In this document: one piece after another, positions 24,710 through 36,671 of the stretch
How positions within the stretch are numbered: position 1 is the stretch's first letter
How the letters are laid out: the number at the start of each line of letters is the position of its first letter
Origin: Apoderus coryli
Lineage: Eukaryota > Arthropoda > Insecta > Coleoptera > Attelabidae
Reading direction: 5' to 3'
Assembly: GCA_911728435.2 (NCBI GenBank)
Contig: OU452213.1
Location: 6,303,834 to 6,367,833, forward strand
DNA length: 64,000 nucleotides
Notes under the pieces: model-generated
What the model was told of the DNA's origin: nothing
Databases searched by the model: none
What the model saw: the letters and a program-made list of their open reading frames with translations, nothing else
Made by a program: the position numbers and the translations under genes

Positions 24710-25754
24710 GTTGTTGAAGTGAGAAAGAATTAACTTGAACAGAGACAAAAATAGACTGGGAACTGGGAATGGAATATGAAAGTGATCGTCAAGCAAATGC
24801 TAGACACGGCTACTTTTATGTTGCAGCGTTGCCGGTATTTACTTAATATACCAATAACTGATACTTCAGATAACTATATTGGTAAAATATTATAATTTAA
24901 AATATAATAAAAAACAATATCTTAATATACATGGTCATTTGGAAATATTTAATTAAATACTGACGTAATTATGTTCAATAAAATTTAGAACATCAATTTA
25001 TTTCAGTTAGAATTATATATCAGATGTGAGAAATGTCTAATGGGCAATTTGGCAACTTTTTAGTAGAGATATCCCAAAGTTTATCGATATACAAATAGTA
25101 GAAAACGATTTCATAACAAAATATTATTAGTTTATTTTTAATTTTAAAGAGTTGGTTAGAAAAGATAAACAAATATTTCGATTTATTAAGAATTTTAAAG
25201 TAAATTAATATCCATATTATTCCTATTCCTTTTAGGCTTACATAATTACAAACTTAGAAAACCACTAAAAAAAAAATATTTGGTGAGGATGACTACCTAC
25301 CGTTGTGTTATTTCAATACATTTCTCTAGTAACGATTTTCCCGCGCTGAAATTCTATTGGCGATTTTAGTTTCTCAAGACAGCAGAGCCTACAAATTAAT
25401 GTAATCTTGCTTCGTTTAATGCCAAATAACATCGATATACGCCTCGATCTAGCCGAAATAAAAACTTTATTTGCAATGTTTGTTAAATGAATTTCGTAGT
25501 TTTCTACAATTAATAATATAATAATGTAATATCACAGCTAACATACACATATTAGCTGTGTGTGGTAATATTATATTAGAATACAAATAATATTGTGCCT
25601 TAATTTCCATTATTTGTCAATTTTGAAGTAAACTGTAGCAGGGTAAAAACGTTTAGCGCCATCTGTTCCTAATAACTTTATACTACCTACATACATTACA
25701 GTACGCTCTTTGCCTACAAGACATTAGCGCTGTCTATTGACAACTCACTTTAAC
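24710..25754. other. Intergenic DNA with a palindrome near 25,511-25,580
   Basis: Upstream region of the SWIB-domain gene, so its promoter should lie near 24,710-24,850; no motif can be assigned. At about 25,511-25,580 a ~25-bp arm containing ATATCACAGCTAA is inverted around a short loop, probably a small foldback or MITE remnant. Otherwise AT-rich and unrecognised. Confidence 0.4.
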
Positions 25755-26367
25755 TACAGTGACTATATATTCTAACAGTGATGTCATTAGAGTAAAAAAG
25801 TTGTCTTGTTTTTTATTGGCTCACTGAAAAACGTGGTTTCCGGTCCGGCATTAATCTGCACACTTTTTGTTTGTTTACTTTTTTTTACATGGGGTTCTTA
25901 TGGAGGCATTCGGACGTTGAAAGTTTTTGTACAAATTTTAGTGTTAATTATTATATTTATAAACATTTGTGATTGAAGACTTGTTAACAATGTGGTAGTG
26001 ATTGTTTTAAGACTATAATTAATATTTCAAACCCTGTTTAAAAGAGTGGGTTGGCTGAGAAAGTAAGTATGCCCAATCGCGTATTGCACGGCGTTACAGA
26101 ATCAGTTATAAATAATAATAATAATTAGTTACATAAATAATAATTAGTTACATAAATGCGTAGAAATAATGCTCACACATAAATGTATTTCCACGGCTCA
26201 TAAAGTTCGTTTGGATCATTTAGCTCGTCGATTAAAATAACATAACCTAAGACTGTGTTGTGTTATAAAAAATAACAGTTTTTTGTCATTATTTTGCACG
26301 AAAATATATGTGTACCTACAATACGTTTGTTTTAAATAATTCTGTTTGTGTTTGTAGTAGAACAATA

Positions 26368-26820
26368 ATGCCTGGCTGTGCTGTTGTGGGTTGCAGGAAT
26401 TCTGCCAGAAAAGGATTTGTTACGAAAACCTTGCCAAAAGATCCTGAAAGAAGAAAGCAATGGTTAATTAAAACCCGGAGGGGCAACTGGCAACCTACTG
26501 ATTAATCATGCTTGTCTGAGGTTAGTAATAGTAATATACTTAATCTAGGCATAACAGCACTACAAAAATATATTATGCTTTATTTTTATACATAATTTAA
26601 TGGTATTATTTCTCACTTGTACTTGCTTGATATTTCTTACCTATTATTATTAATTATTATACGTATTCAGGTTCACTTTCCTCCTGAAATGTGGGAAAAA
26701 CTCGAGAAGATGGCACTCGCAAATTAAAGAGTAATCTTGTTCCCTTCTTCTCATTTTCTAAACCAGTAAAGAAGAGAAGGCCTCCACCTCAGAGAAGTTT
26801 CGTTTTGTGCAAGAAAATTA
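26368..26820 (+). pseudogene. Broken THAP zinc-finger gene fragment, left arm
   Basis: Exon 1 (26,368-26,520) starts MPGCAVVGCRNSARKGF, a THAP C2CH opening (C-x4-C), and runs to WLIKTRRGNWQPTD. An in-frame TAA then precedes SCLSE and a GTTAGT donor. Exon 2 (from 26,671 after TATTCAG) should give VHFPPEMWEK, but a missing A shifts the frame; downstream KLKSNLVP and the basic RRPPPQRS follow in the other frame. The third zinc-ligand Cys of the C-x2-H pair is Ser here. THAP domains are DNA-binding modules of host regulators and P-element transposases; this copy is not functional. Confidence 0.7.
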
Positions 26821-27509
26821 CGTGTTGTTTCAGAGATCACCTTTGTCTACTTCATCTCCAAGCAGAATTACAGAAGGCGATACTGTTTTAGATAAATTTA
26901 TATTGTACTTCCGGCTCATTATTGCGGTAATTGTAACTTGATACTTAAGTATGTGACAGCTCTACAGGTAGAAAATGGATATACCTATTGTATATTATTG
27001 GTATTACAAGATGTGGGTAACATCTCTGATTAGAGCATAGTACAATTTTATTAAAGTAGGTATGTACAAGTTCAAAAATTAAAACTGTTATTTATGTGTA
27101 ATGTTTATTAAATAAATGCATTCTTTTTTTACAAAAAACCCTGTTTTTCTTTATATAAATACCTATACAGTGTATAATGTATTTGTAAATCATTATTTAG
27201 ATTATAGATACCTAAGTGGCTACAATAAAGTTGGTTAAAATAAAAAGTGTTTTACTTGGAAAGAATCCATTACAAGTATTTTATCAAGAATTTTAGTGAA
27301 GTTTGATTGTACAATTTGCTGGTCGAATCTGTAACAAATAAAAATATCACTTAGATTTTGCATCTATAATTCTAAATTGGAAAATCCACTAAATAATACT
27401 CTACTACTACTAATATTCTACTTAAAATGTATCACAAACTCCTACTCTTTCATATTTTGTGGAATATTTGATATAGGTAGCAAAAAAGTAGATCTAGAGA
27501 CACACATAC

Positions 27510-27938
27510 CGGCTTTAGTTTTCCTGTACAAAACTAAACTTCTCTGAGGTGGAGGCCTTCTCTTCTTTACTGGTTTAGAAAATGAGAAGAAGGGAACAGC
27601 ATTACTCTTTAATTTGCGAGTGCCATCTTCTCTAGTTTTTTCCCACATTTCAGGAGGAAAGTGAACCTGAATACGTATATCAAGTACAAGTGAGAAATAA
27701 CTACCATTAAATTATGTATAAAAATAAAGCATAATATATTTTTGTAGTGCTGTTACGCCTAGATTAAGTATATTACTATTACTAACCTCACACAAGCATG
27801 ATTAATCAGTAGGTTGCCAGTTGTCCCTCCGGGTCTTATTAACCATTGCTTGCTTCTTTCAGGATCTTTTGGGAAGGTTTTCGTAACAAATCCTTTTCTG
27901 ACAGAATTACTGCAACCCACAACAGCACAGCCAGGCAT
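27510..27938 (-). pseudogene. Broken THAP zinc-finger gene fragment, right arm
   Basis: Minus-strand exon 1 (27,938-27,787) starts MPGCAVVGCSNSVRKGF. A one-base loss near the WLI segment shifts the frame, and the same TAA triplet as in the left arm is present just after the PTD codons. Unlike the left arm it keeps the codon for the third ligand Cys (CLCE before VHF), and its exon 2 (27,666-27,510) is intact (FPPEMWEKTREDGTRKLKSN), ending at a GTATGT donor. Each arm thus preserves parts the other has lost; both share the TAA, so it predates the duplication or reflects a different true splice. Remaining exons are absent. Confidence 0.7.
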
Positions 27939-28564
27939 TATTGTTCTACTACAAACACAAACAGAATTATTTAAAACATTGTTATTATGTACACATATAT
28001 TTTCGTGCAAAATAATGACAAAAAACTTGTTTTTTTTTATAACACAACACAGTCTTAGGTTATGTTATTTTAATCGACGAGCCAAATGATCCAAACGGAC
28101 TTTATGAGCTGTGGAAATACATTTATGCGTGAGCATTATGTCTAGGCATCTATGTAACTAATTATTATTTATGTAACTAATTGTTATTATTATTTATAAC
28201 TGATTCTGTAACGCCGTGCAATACGCGATTGGTACATACTTATTTTCTCAGCAAAACCACTCTTTTAAACAAGGTTTGAAATAACAATTATAGTCTTAAA
28301 AGAATCACTAACACACTATTAACAAGTCTTCAATCGCAAATGTTTATAAATATAATAATTAATACTAAAATTTGTACAAAAACTTTCAACGTCCGAATGC
28401 CTCCATAAGAACCCCATGTAAAAAAAAGTAAACAAACAAAAAGTGTGCAGATTAATGCCGGACCGGAAACCACGTTTTTCAGTCAGCCAATAAAAAACAA
28501 GACAACTTTTTTAACATTGAACTATACCCTAATGTCGTCACTGTTAGAATATATAGTCACTGTA

Positions 28565-30029
28565 ACTTTAACTAGTAAGTTTCTATGCCATGCAAGTACT
28601 TCTACTACTTGATGGTAGATGGCGACACATCTAGCATCGTTGGGTATGTTGATTTTTGAAATAAATGTAATATTCAAATTCTATATACCGGGTGTTAAGA
28701 AACGTATTATGAATAAAATTTAATGATTATATTGGGTATATTTTGTAAATATAAGGTTATTTATTACGTATATCGCTGATATAAATCAATTATTATAAAA
28801 ACAAAGCAAAGAAAAAACGAAAATGTATCCACATAGTCGGCTTTCAATAGTGTCTTAGATTACATTATATAGCTATGTACACTTGGATAAGTTTAAATGT
28901 TCTCTAAACTAAGCAAAAAATGCTTAATCGGTTCTTGCCTCTCTTACAGAATAATTGCTGAAAAATATGGCTTGTATAATATAGGTATAGTATGTAAGAG
29001 ATGATATCAGGTTACTTCTTGCGAAGTGCGAATCGTATTTTATACAGGTCCGGCATCAGATAATTTTATTATACACGCGCATGCATACTTAACTACTAAT
29101 TAACCTATTTACGTAGCTGTTGAAGTACGGTCCTGTATATAATATAATATATATAGGAGGTTGCCGAGATGCGATGAACCCAAATGAGCAATTATGTATT
29201 TTTCTTCATTTTAAGTTTGATTTTTATTTTAATCTATAGAACACGTAGCAGACAGCTTGAAAATGTTGTAAAAAGATATCTAGGCGAGTCTACATTACAT
29301 TATTTATAATTATACGCCTATAGCTGTTACAGGTAAATCGTAGTATACGAGGCTGTAAAAAAAGTACAAATTATTTGACTGCCAGTTTGTGAAGCAAGGA
29401 AGAATATTTGTCCAGAATTTAAATAATTACATAATGTCGCTCTAGTAGGTCATTTGCATCAGGGTACTACATATTTTGTGGATTGTTTAGTCAGACAAAC
29501 GCATCCTCGATATCAGGATAATGATGAGAAGAATTTGAGATGTACTGACACACTTTGTACCGAGCAAGAAAAGGGTTGTTTTGAAATTTGTCGAAGCCTA
29601 CCACTAACGGCTATTTATTTAACCAAATCACATTAATTTTTTCAATTTTGCAAACTAAATTTTTGGAATCCAATAGTTTTAAAAGATACTACAGCAGAAG
29701 CCCTAAATCCATAATAACAGCTCTATAGGTGGGTGTCAAAATATAATGAATGACCCTGTATATATCAAAAACAATACGGGTTCCATTGGGGAACCCCAAA
29801 TAATAGTATAGTACTATATTTTGCTAAATAAAATTTTATTTTAGTATTTATTTAGAAAACTTGTGCTTGCAATTCAATGCCAGCCGTGGTATTAGCCAGT
29901 GGAGTAGTTGTTTTGCCTTTTTCTCTAAATTTATACATAACATGTTCGATCGGAAAAATCTAAATTCCCTGCCTTAATTTCTATATATTTTGTTGCTGCA
30001 TATTGCCAGATAAGCTCGAATTCATGAAA
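28565..30029. other. Repeat-rich intergenic DNA
   Basis: No gene recognised. Mariner-type end motifs occur (ACCGGGTGTTAAG near 28,686; GACCCTGTATAT near 29,752), suggesting old MITE remnants. The 60-codon frame at 29,454-29,636 has no family features. Confidence 0.4.
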
Positions 30030-30122
30030 TCAACCAGAAAATCCATAATATTTTAATTTAGCACAAAGTAGTTGATGATTAATCGTGTCAAAAGCTTTAG
30101 AAACGTCGTAGTAAACAAATAT
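30030..30122 (-). pseudogene. Small non-LTR RT fragment
   Basis: Read on the minus strand, the sequence gives FVYYDVSKAFDTINHQLL and then LKYYGF, the A-box block of a non-LTR reverse transcriptase (catalytic first Asp replaced in a YYDVSKAFD context). Stops follow on both sides. A relic of under 100 bp. Confidence 0.6.
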
Positions 30123-31382
30123 TTTGATATTGAAATACAGTTTGCTAACGAAAAATTTTCCAAAATTTTACTAGTACCAGTTTTGTCCTAAAATTTTCAA
30201 ACTCGAATTTCTCGAAAACCTTTAAGTTTTTCGAGAAAAAACAAGTATGCCTTTTTTATGTAGAAAACTATATTTTATCACATTTTTGACACAAATAGAA
30301 TAAAAGTCGCAAGAAAAAAAAGTTAGGTTATAATTAAGACAAAAGTCCCCCCCGTTTACCCGCCTATGGTCATCCTTTTTTATTCAATTTCATGTCAGTT
30401 TACGACATTTAACTAGGTGAATAAATATGCTACATTTGATTAATTCAACTTCATTTTTCAAAAAAATCGTCCTTAGGCAGTCATATTTAATTAAGGAATT
30501 TTCGAAAAATTTCAATTTAGGTTGTTTTCATAATTAGACGTCCCTAATTCGTTCACAAATTTGGACTACCTTGTATAATAGAAACGGGGGACTCCCAAAT
30601 AGTGTAATTGCAGATCTCCAAAATTTAGCGGCCCGACCCTGTATCTACAAGTTCTATTTTATATTAAACGAATAATAAATAAATAGATTAGTCCCAATAA
30701 CTTACTCTCGACCTTGTAACGGACTTACCTACCTATAATAATTGCTAAATGTTTATTCAAAATAAACTTTTTGAAAATGCCATAAAAATCTTTAATTTGT
30801 CCTAGAAAATGTCTTATATATATAGGTATATCTCCAATAATTGGTCAAATAGGTGAAAAAATTCGAGACGGTGTCTCAACTGAACCTTTTAACGTTTCGG
30901 TTGCACGGTTGCCAGGATCGGACTCAAACAAATTCGTATACCGACATCGAAGCCCGAAACAGGGTCATTATTAACAAAAACAACTACATTTTTGTATGGA
31001 GGACTATTCGTGCCTAAAAAGCACCAGTTTATTTATTAAATAACTTTAAAATTGACACTTTTAACGATTTACAAAACTTCGCTAACTGCTATTATTATGC
31101 TCGTATAGTTCATGAAACTTTACAATTACAAATTGCAGTTATCTAGCACCGGTATCGATATGATGGTAATTTGTCGCTGCAAATATTTTCTCTGTAAAAA
31201 AAAAGTTTATCAAATCGAAAAATGAACTGATATAATCAATTTAAAGTTGGTAATTGGTCGTTTGCAGGATGTTATCGGATCGAGATATATTCGTAAAGTT
31301 TTTGTCTGCAAAACTATCCTGCTTCTCTCGCAGAGAGTAGATAAATTCGATATTTGTTTGTTCTACAACAGGGTGTGCAGTA
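30123..31382. other. Intergenic DNA
   Basis: AT-rich; no coding frames of note and no recognised repeats beyond short end-like motifs. Confidence 0.4.
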
Positions 31383-32351
31383 TCCCAGTAAACACACATA
31401 CGTTTATTTAACGTTTATCATTACAAAACACCTTTCCAAAAAAAGGTACATTAAATACGTACATTTTACTTTTATATGTCGCGCTTTTTCACGTTACAGA
31501 ACACTAATAACGAAACGTTAGTTAAATGCTATATAAAAACGTTTATTGAACGTATTTATGTATATATATTCAACGGTGAAATCAAACGTTATTTAAACGG
31601 TTCTAAAATATGTTAATAATACGATTACACAAACGTTAATTCTTAGCTTTTAAAAAATGACAAATGCATGTATTAGATATACATGCATTTATCGTTTTTT
31701 CAAAGGTAATAAAACGAAGTATTTGGAATCGTAATAATCAACGTTTTAAAATTTCCCACTTTAAATATTGCTCAGTTTAAGAATAATTTCACACGTTCTT
31801 CTAATTGTAGGTACATTTGGAATTGTGATAACATACTTTATAAACATTATATAAACGTTTTGAATTTTCCCATATTAAGCAATAAGAATTTTTATGCGAT
31901 ATTTTACACGTTACCTTAACTGTAATTTTAGAATTATGATAAAATACTACCTCATTTTAACGTTTTCATTGTCGCCTTTAACAATTATGCGTTTCTAATG
32001 AACATTTTCTAACGTTATTTTAGCTATAAATATCGGTTTATTATAAATTAATATAAATCAAGAACGTTTTATAAACGTTTTTAATTTTGACAATGTTTGA
32101 CACGCGTTTAAAAAACACCTGAAACAAACGTTTTTATTTTATGGTTTATTTATAATACATATACAACGTTACTTAAACACAATAAATGTCCGTAGATGTA
32201 TTTAGATAATAACAACACGTGTCTATAACATTTAAATTGAACGATGTAAAATTAAACTTAAAATAAACCGTCACTTTTCTAACGTAAGACCAATTATCAA
32301 CGATTGACACGTTAAATCAACGTTTAATTTACGTATATGTGTTTACTGGGA
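31383..32351. mobile_element. Non-coding foldback/MITE-like element rich in AACGTT, copy 1
   Basis: The ends are inverted: TCCCAGTAAACACA at 31,383 and TGTGTTTACTGGGA ending at 32,351, flanked on both sides by TA, so a TA target-site duplication is likely (Tc1/mariner-style). The 969-bp interior has no significant frame but carries more than a dozen AACGTT or close variants in both orientations, and a palindrome near 31,660-31,700 around the ATGCATGTATTAGATATACATGCAT core. A rearranged second copy is at 48.04-48.48 kb. Confidence 0.75.
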
Positions 32352-32487
32352 TATTGATGTCTATTGCGTTCAAGGAAGTATACTGGTTATACAGGGTGTC
32401 CGGAAATGATGTGTACAATGGCATAGCACAAATTCCTTGGCCGAAAATATTATGATTCAGGTCAACTTATCTATACAATGTGTCCAT

Positions 32488-32700
32488 GGATAGAGTTTGG
32501 AAGAGGAAAAACTTTTTTATTTGTCGATTTAGAAGAAAAAGTCATTCTTTATAAAAACGTCTGCCTGTGTCAAAACTACAATTTCGAGTACGAAATTTAC
32601 GATTACTATACAGGGTATATCAAAAATAACATTTTTAATGATTTTAATTTCCTTGTTTTTTTTTTTAATTTTATTATTATAATGTATCTGACTAGTTGAA
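32488..32700 (-). repeat. Dispersed repeat linked to a mariner 5' region (copy a)
   Basis: In reverse complement this matches 43,965-44,190, i.e. the sequence just 5' of the mariner transposase at 42.9-43.9 kb. Its half containing TATACCCTGTATAG to AACTCTATC also matches 45,185-45,345. It probably marks the end of a mariner-family element plus attached sequence. Confidence 0.65.
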
Positions 32701-33329
32701 CCGTTTGTCTCTCGGTGTTTTACAAATATGCAGGGTACGCTCATCAAGTGAACGTTCAATAACAAGATGGTATTAATTAATATATGAAATGCCCTAGTTT
32801 TGCGTGTCTATTTGCCAAGCTTGTTAAATTCTTAAAAGTCTCCCTTGTTGGGTAATAGGTACGATTCTAACAAGTGACTCCACGTAGGTTTAATCATTGG
32901 CTGCACCGTCACTACACCACCAGGGTCTACTGATTTTTTCCTTCATTGAAATTACATTTTCATTTGCCCCTTCATTACGATTTGGTATCTAAAATACTAC
33001 TAAGCGTCCATATGACATACACTATTTTTTACCCGATTGTATTTTGGAACTGATTGCTAGTTTTGAGCGTAAGACTAATAATGTAAACCCAGGTATCATC
33101 TGTCAAAGTTTGTCATAGAGCTTCAGCATTCAAAAAATTAAAATTAGTGTGGTACGACATGTCGTATGCTGTAGTATACACTAGATTTTTAAAAGAAATC
33201 CATCGGAGTAAATGTTGGAGATCTAAGAGTACCTTGCATATCACATTTCTAAGGATCTAAGAGTACCTTGTATATTTGAAATTTTTTTAGAAAGTCCAAT
33301 TTTGTTTTCAATATATACATCACAGCTTA
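32701..33329. other. Intergenic DNA
   Basis: No gene seen. A GCAGGGTACGCTC motif near 32,730 may be another transposon end. ATCTAAGAGTACCTTG occurs twice close together near 33,221 and 33,255. Confidence 0.35.
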
Positions 33330-34384
33330 TAACATATCAGGTTCATTATTATGCAGACGATACACAGCTCTGTATATCACATTTGCTTCGGATAAAATCA
33401 CTGAATCTAATAACAAAATTAATGCGGATATAGAGCATCTAAAAAAGACTTCAGTCGACCATTGCTTGACTATAAATCCTGATAAATCTCAGGCGGTTCT
33501 GTTTTGTAAACCTCAACTTAGAGAGCGACTCGAAAATCAGTTAAATATCATAATTGATAATATACAAATAAAACTAGAAAGTAATGCAACGAATTTAGGA
33601 CTCTCACTTGATAAAGATTTGAGGTTTACAAATCATATAACAGAGTGTGTTCGGAGGGCGGTTTCAAGTCTAAAATTAATATATGCTCAAAGAAAACTTC
33701 TAAATACGAAACTAAAGAAGGTCCTGTGCGACTCGTTGGTTCTGTCACATTTTAATTTTTGGGACGTGGTCTACAGTTCGTGTCTGCTACTTGTTGATGA
33801 GAAACGTATACAAATAATACAGAACTGTTGTGTGCGTCTCATAGGCGGGATAAGAAAATATGATAGAGGGGTCTCAGCAAAGTTGCGGGAAGTAAGATGG
33901 TTGAATATGAAAGAGCGGCGGGTACTACATATGTATAGTATTTATAATCAACTAATCACTCAAAAACTACCATCATAATTATACTAGAAGATCAAGTTTC
34001 GTTTTGACGTACACAACTTGGATCTCAGACACAAATCTATTATAACGCCGCCCAAACACAAGACGGCTCAGTTTGAGAGGAGCTTCTCTTACAATGTGGC
34101 CCATATGTACAACATGCTCCCAGATGAAGTGAAATTATTATCGGAGCATTATATCCAATTTGGTCTAGTGGGGTAATGGCTGCAATGTCGAATGGATTTT
34201 TGTTATGCTGCCAATAATTTGTTGTTTGTTTAATAGTATCTTGTTTATATTTTTATTTTTTGCATAGGGGTAAATTTGTATTGCGTTATGTATTATGAAT
34301 ATTAGGTTAAGTTAGGAGGCATACGCCTCATCTTCGCCTTTTGTAATAATTTTATTACAATAAAGTCATTTATTATTATTATTA
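33330..34384 (+). pseudogene. 5'-truncated non-LTR retrotransposon (group 3)
   Basis: The sequence starts at the RT catalytic box (HYADDTQLCI-like, about 33,350-33,385) and shifts frame into 33,466-33,978, which has TINPDKSQAVLFC, LGLSLDKDLRFTNH, CDSLVLSHFNFWDVVYSS and VRWLNMKERR. The C-terminal end continues after a stop (FDVHNLDLRHKS, ERSFSYNVAHMYNMLPDEVK) to about 34,150. A non-coding tail ends in AATAAAG and a TTA repeat at about 34,360-34,384. Heavily truncated; related to the 7.6-9.2 kb copy. Confidence 0.85.
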
Positions 34385-35110
34385 CAAGAAATCCCTTTGG
34401 GATTTCCCAGTCGTTTTGTGGTAGTTTTATCTATGAAAAAAGTCATTGAGGGTTGCAAAAAAAAAGTAAGTTTTTCCTACAAATAATGGTTAGTTAAGTC
34501 GTTGCGGCATGTCAACAAATAATTTCATCAAAGTGTACGGTGATAACCCTATTTTATATGATTGTACACTTATCTTCCGGTATATATTCTTTTTCAATTT
34601 CCATTCACAGTCATATTTTTGCACATTTTTGGAAATTATTGTATTTACGTTGTTTTACTATAGACAGTATAATACATGTTAATTATTATGACAGATGGAT
34701 TTATGTTATAATTTGACACTATGGAAAACCTCTACTTCTTTGGTGGTGGAGTTCAGTGTATTTGCATTATTTTTTAGATAAGAAAGCATCAGTTTTGACT
34801 GGAAATTTTCATATAAGGTTTGTTAGCTAGGTGCTTCCAATACAAACAATTATTTATTGATATCGAAATATTTTTGTGTGGGGTAGCTGTCACAATTTAT
34901 ATGACATTTGGAATAGTGATATTTATAAAAGGAACGTAGTATGTGTGAAGTGAGTCATATTTTTAAAGATTAATAATTTTTCAGTAGAATTTACAATGTG
35001 TACGTCATTCTTTGACACGATTGCGACTAAAAATATACGAAATTGCTTCTCCCATATGTTTTTCTAAGAATAAAGTCATGAAAATGGTTTTCAAAGAAAA
35101 ATCGACAAAT
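34385..35110 (+). repeat. Dispersed non-coding repeat, copy 1
   Basis: Two blocks recur in the same order at 40.06-40.69 kb: a block opening with the palindrome AAATCCCTTTGGGATTT (34,387) and continuing GTGGTAGTTTTATCTATGAAA, and a block from about 34,930 (TATAAAAGGAACG, GTGTGAAGTGAG) to about 35,110. The spacing differs between copies. No coding potential; class unknown. Confidence 0.6.
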
Positions 35111-35686
35111 TCCAATATAGTTGCGCCTCTAGTTTCACGTCATAATTTGCTAATATTTCTAACGTTGGTGTTACTTATTTTAGTTTCGTTGACACTTCTA
35201 GTTCACGTCATAATTTGGTTTTGGTCAGAATGTTTTTTCTAACGCGTCAGACAAATTGCTTGTGTCAAATAGTTTATTATTTTCTTTGCTTACATTAATA
35301 GTATAAAAGTTTTCGGCATTATTTTCATGTTTAAGATCAATTTCTATCAACATGTTGTATATTGTAGTGTTATAAAAAGGTTATTCGATATAGTTGTAGT
35401 AAATTTAGAAGTTGTCATTGTGTATTTAAAGTAATTTTACTGAAAAAGTGATAATATCCTTAATAACCTAAAGTGACAGTGCCATGAAAGCCGTCAGATG
35501 GATGGATGTGATCAAATGTTTGTGAATAGCTCAAGAAGAATAGTTGATATCTTCCTCTGCGTCACACACTTCAATTAACTGTGTAGATGTAATTAAATTA
35601 ATTGATTGATTGATGTAATTAAATTAATGCATTAAATCACAGTTGAAAAGTAGCCTATTTAAAAGTTTCGAAAATAAAATTGCCAT
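35111..35686. other. Intergenic DNA
   Basis: AT-rich, no recognised feature. A short near-tandem TGATGTAATTAAATTAAT-type repeat lies at about 35,588-35,628. Confidence 0.35.
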
Positions 35687-36142
35687 TTAGACTGCACTGC
35701 GGGTACTTGTTACGGCGTAACTTTAGTTATGGTGGCTTTAAATTCGGCCTTTTTGCAGATTTTCGACGACAAAGACAGCACTATCAGAATTTATAATTAT
35801 TTAGACTGCACTGCGGGTACTTGTTACGGCGTAACTTTAGTTATGGTGGCTTTAAATTCGGCATTTTTGCAGATTTTCGACGACAAAGACAGCACTATCA
35901 GAATTTATAATTATTTAGACTGCACTGCGGGTACTTGTTACGGCGTAACTTTAGTTATGGTGGCTTTAAATTCGGCATTTTTGCAGATTTTCGACGACAA
36001 AGACAGCACTATCAGAATTTATAATTCTTTAGACTGCACTGCGGGTACTTGTTACGGCGTAACTTTAGTTATGGTGGCTTTAAATTCGGCCTTTTTGCAG
36101 ATTTTCGACGACAAAGACAGCACTATCAGAATTTATAATTAT
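35687..36142 (+). repeat. Tandem repeat, 4 x 114 bp, open in one frame
   Basis: Four head-to-tail units begin at 35,687, 35,801, 35,915 and 36,029, each TTAGACTGCACTGCGGGTAC onward, differing by only a few single bases. Because 114 is a multiple of three, one frame is open from 35,678 to the TAA at 36,143-36,145 and repeats the 38-residue period containing DCTAGTCYGVTLVMVALNSA and IFDDKDSTIRIYN. No splice sites, promoter or homologue were recognised, so protein coding is unproven. A recent minisatellite expansion is the simplest reading. Confidence 0.9.
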
Positions 36143-36660
36143 TAATTAAATGGATCTACGCAACGTCCCTTCAACAAAAGTCAAAAAATATAATATCTAG
36201 TTTTGTCATAGAACTCCGTGGCGTCCGTCGTCCACCCTGTAGAAGAATCGTATGAATATTAACGGAATCAAAATAATACACAGTATAGTTAATTTTGCAA
36301 TACAAGTTAATAATACTGAATTAAGTTTGAGAGAAAAAAAAACAAGAATAACTATTTTAACAGTTATTTAAGCACTTATTTTTATAATATTAAATTTTTC
36401 CTACGCTCTGCATTAAAAATAGTTTTTAAGTCACTACTAAAAAAAAAGTATTTATTTATTACAATCAAACATAAATTTTTATTAACAATTACCACGCAAT
36501 AATATACTATTGAAATTATACAGGGCAGCCCATCAAAAAGTCCCAGATAAAGTATTATTTATTTTTCATTGGTTCGAAAAGCTACACAATATCCTGTATA
36601 TTGTGTAGCTTTGTTTAGAATTTTTAGATCTTTAAATAATTGACGGCAAGAATATCTGGC
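36143..36660. other. Intergenic DNA with a 35-bp palindrome
   Basis: At 36,578-36,612 AAAGCTACACAATAT is mirrored around CCTGT to ATATTGTGTAGCTTT. ACAGGGCAGCCCATC near 36,520 resembles a mariner-type end. Likely MITE remnants; no gene. Confidence 0.5.
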
Positions 36661-36671
36661 GGATTTGAATG

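Larger units (their letters stand above)
25755..28564. repeat. Large inverted repeat (~1.06-kb arms, ~0.7-kb spacer) carrying two THAP-gene copies
   Basis: The left arm (25,755 to ~26,820) and right arm (28,564 down to ~27,512) are near-identical in reverse complement, with small indels. Both start at ACAGTGACTATATATTCTAAC and end just after the CCTCCACCTCAGAGAAGTTT block. Each arm contains an upstream region and the first two exons of a THAP-domain gene, converging on the ~690-bp unique spacer (26,821-27,511). The arms carry different lesions, so the duplication is not brand new. It could be a segmental inverted duplication of a host gene or a P-element-related transposon; no further transposase sequence is visible. 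Confidence 0.85.
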
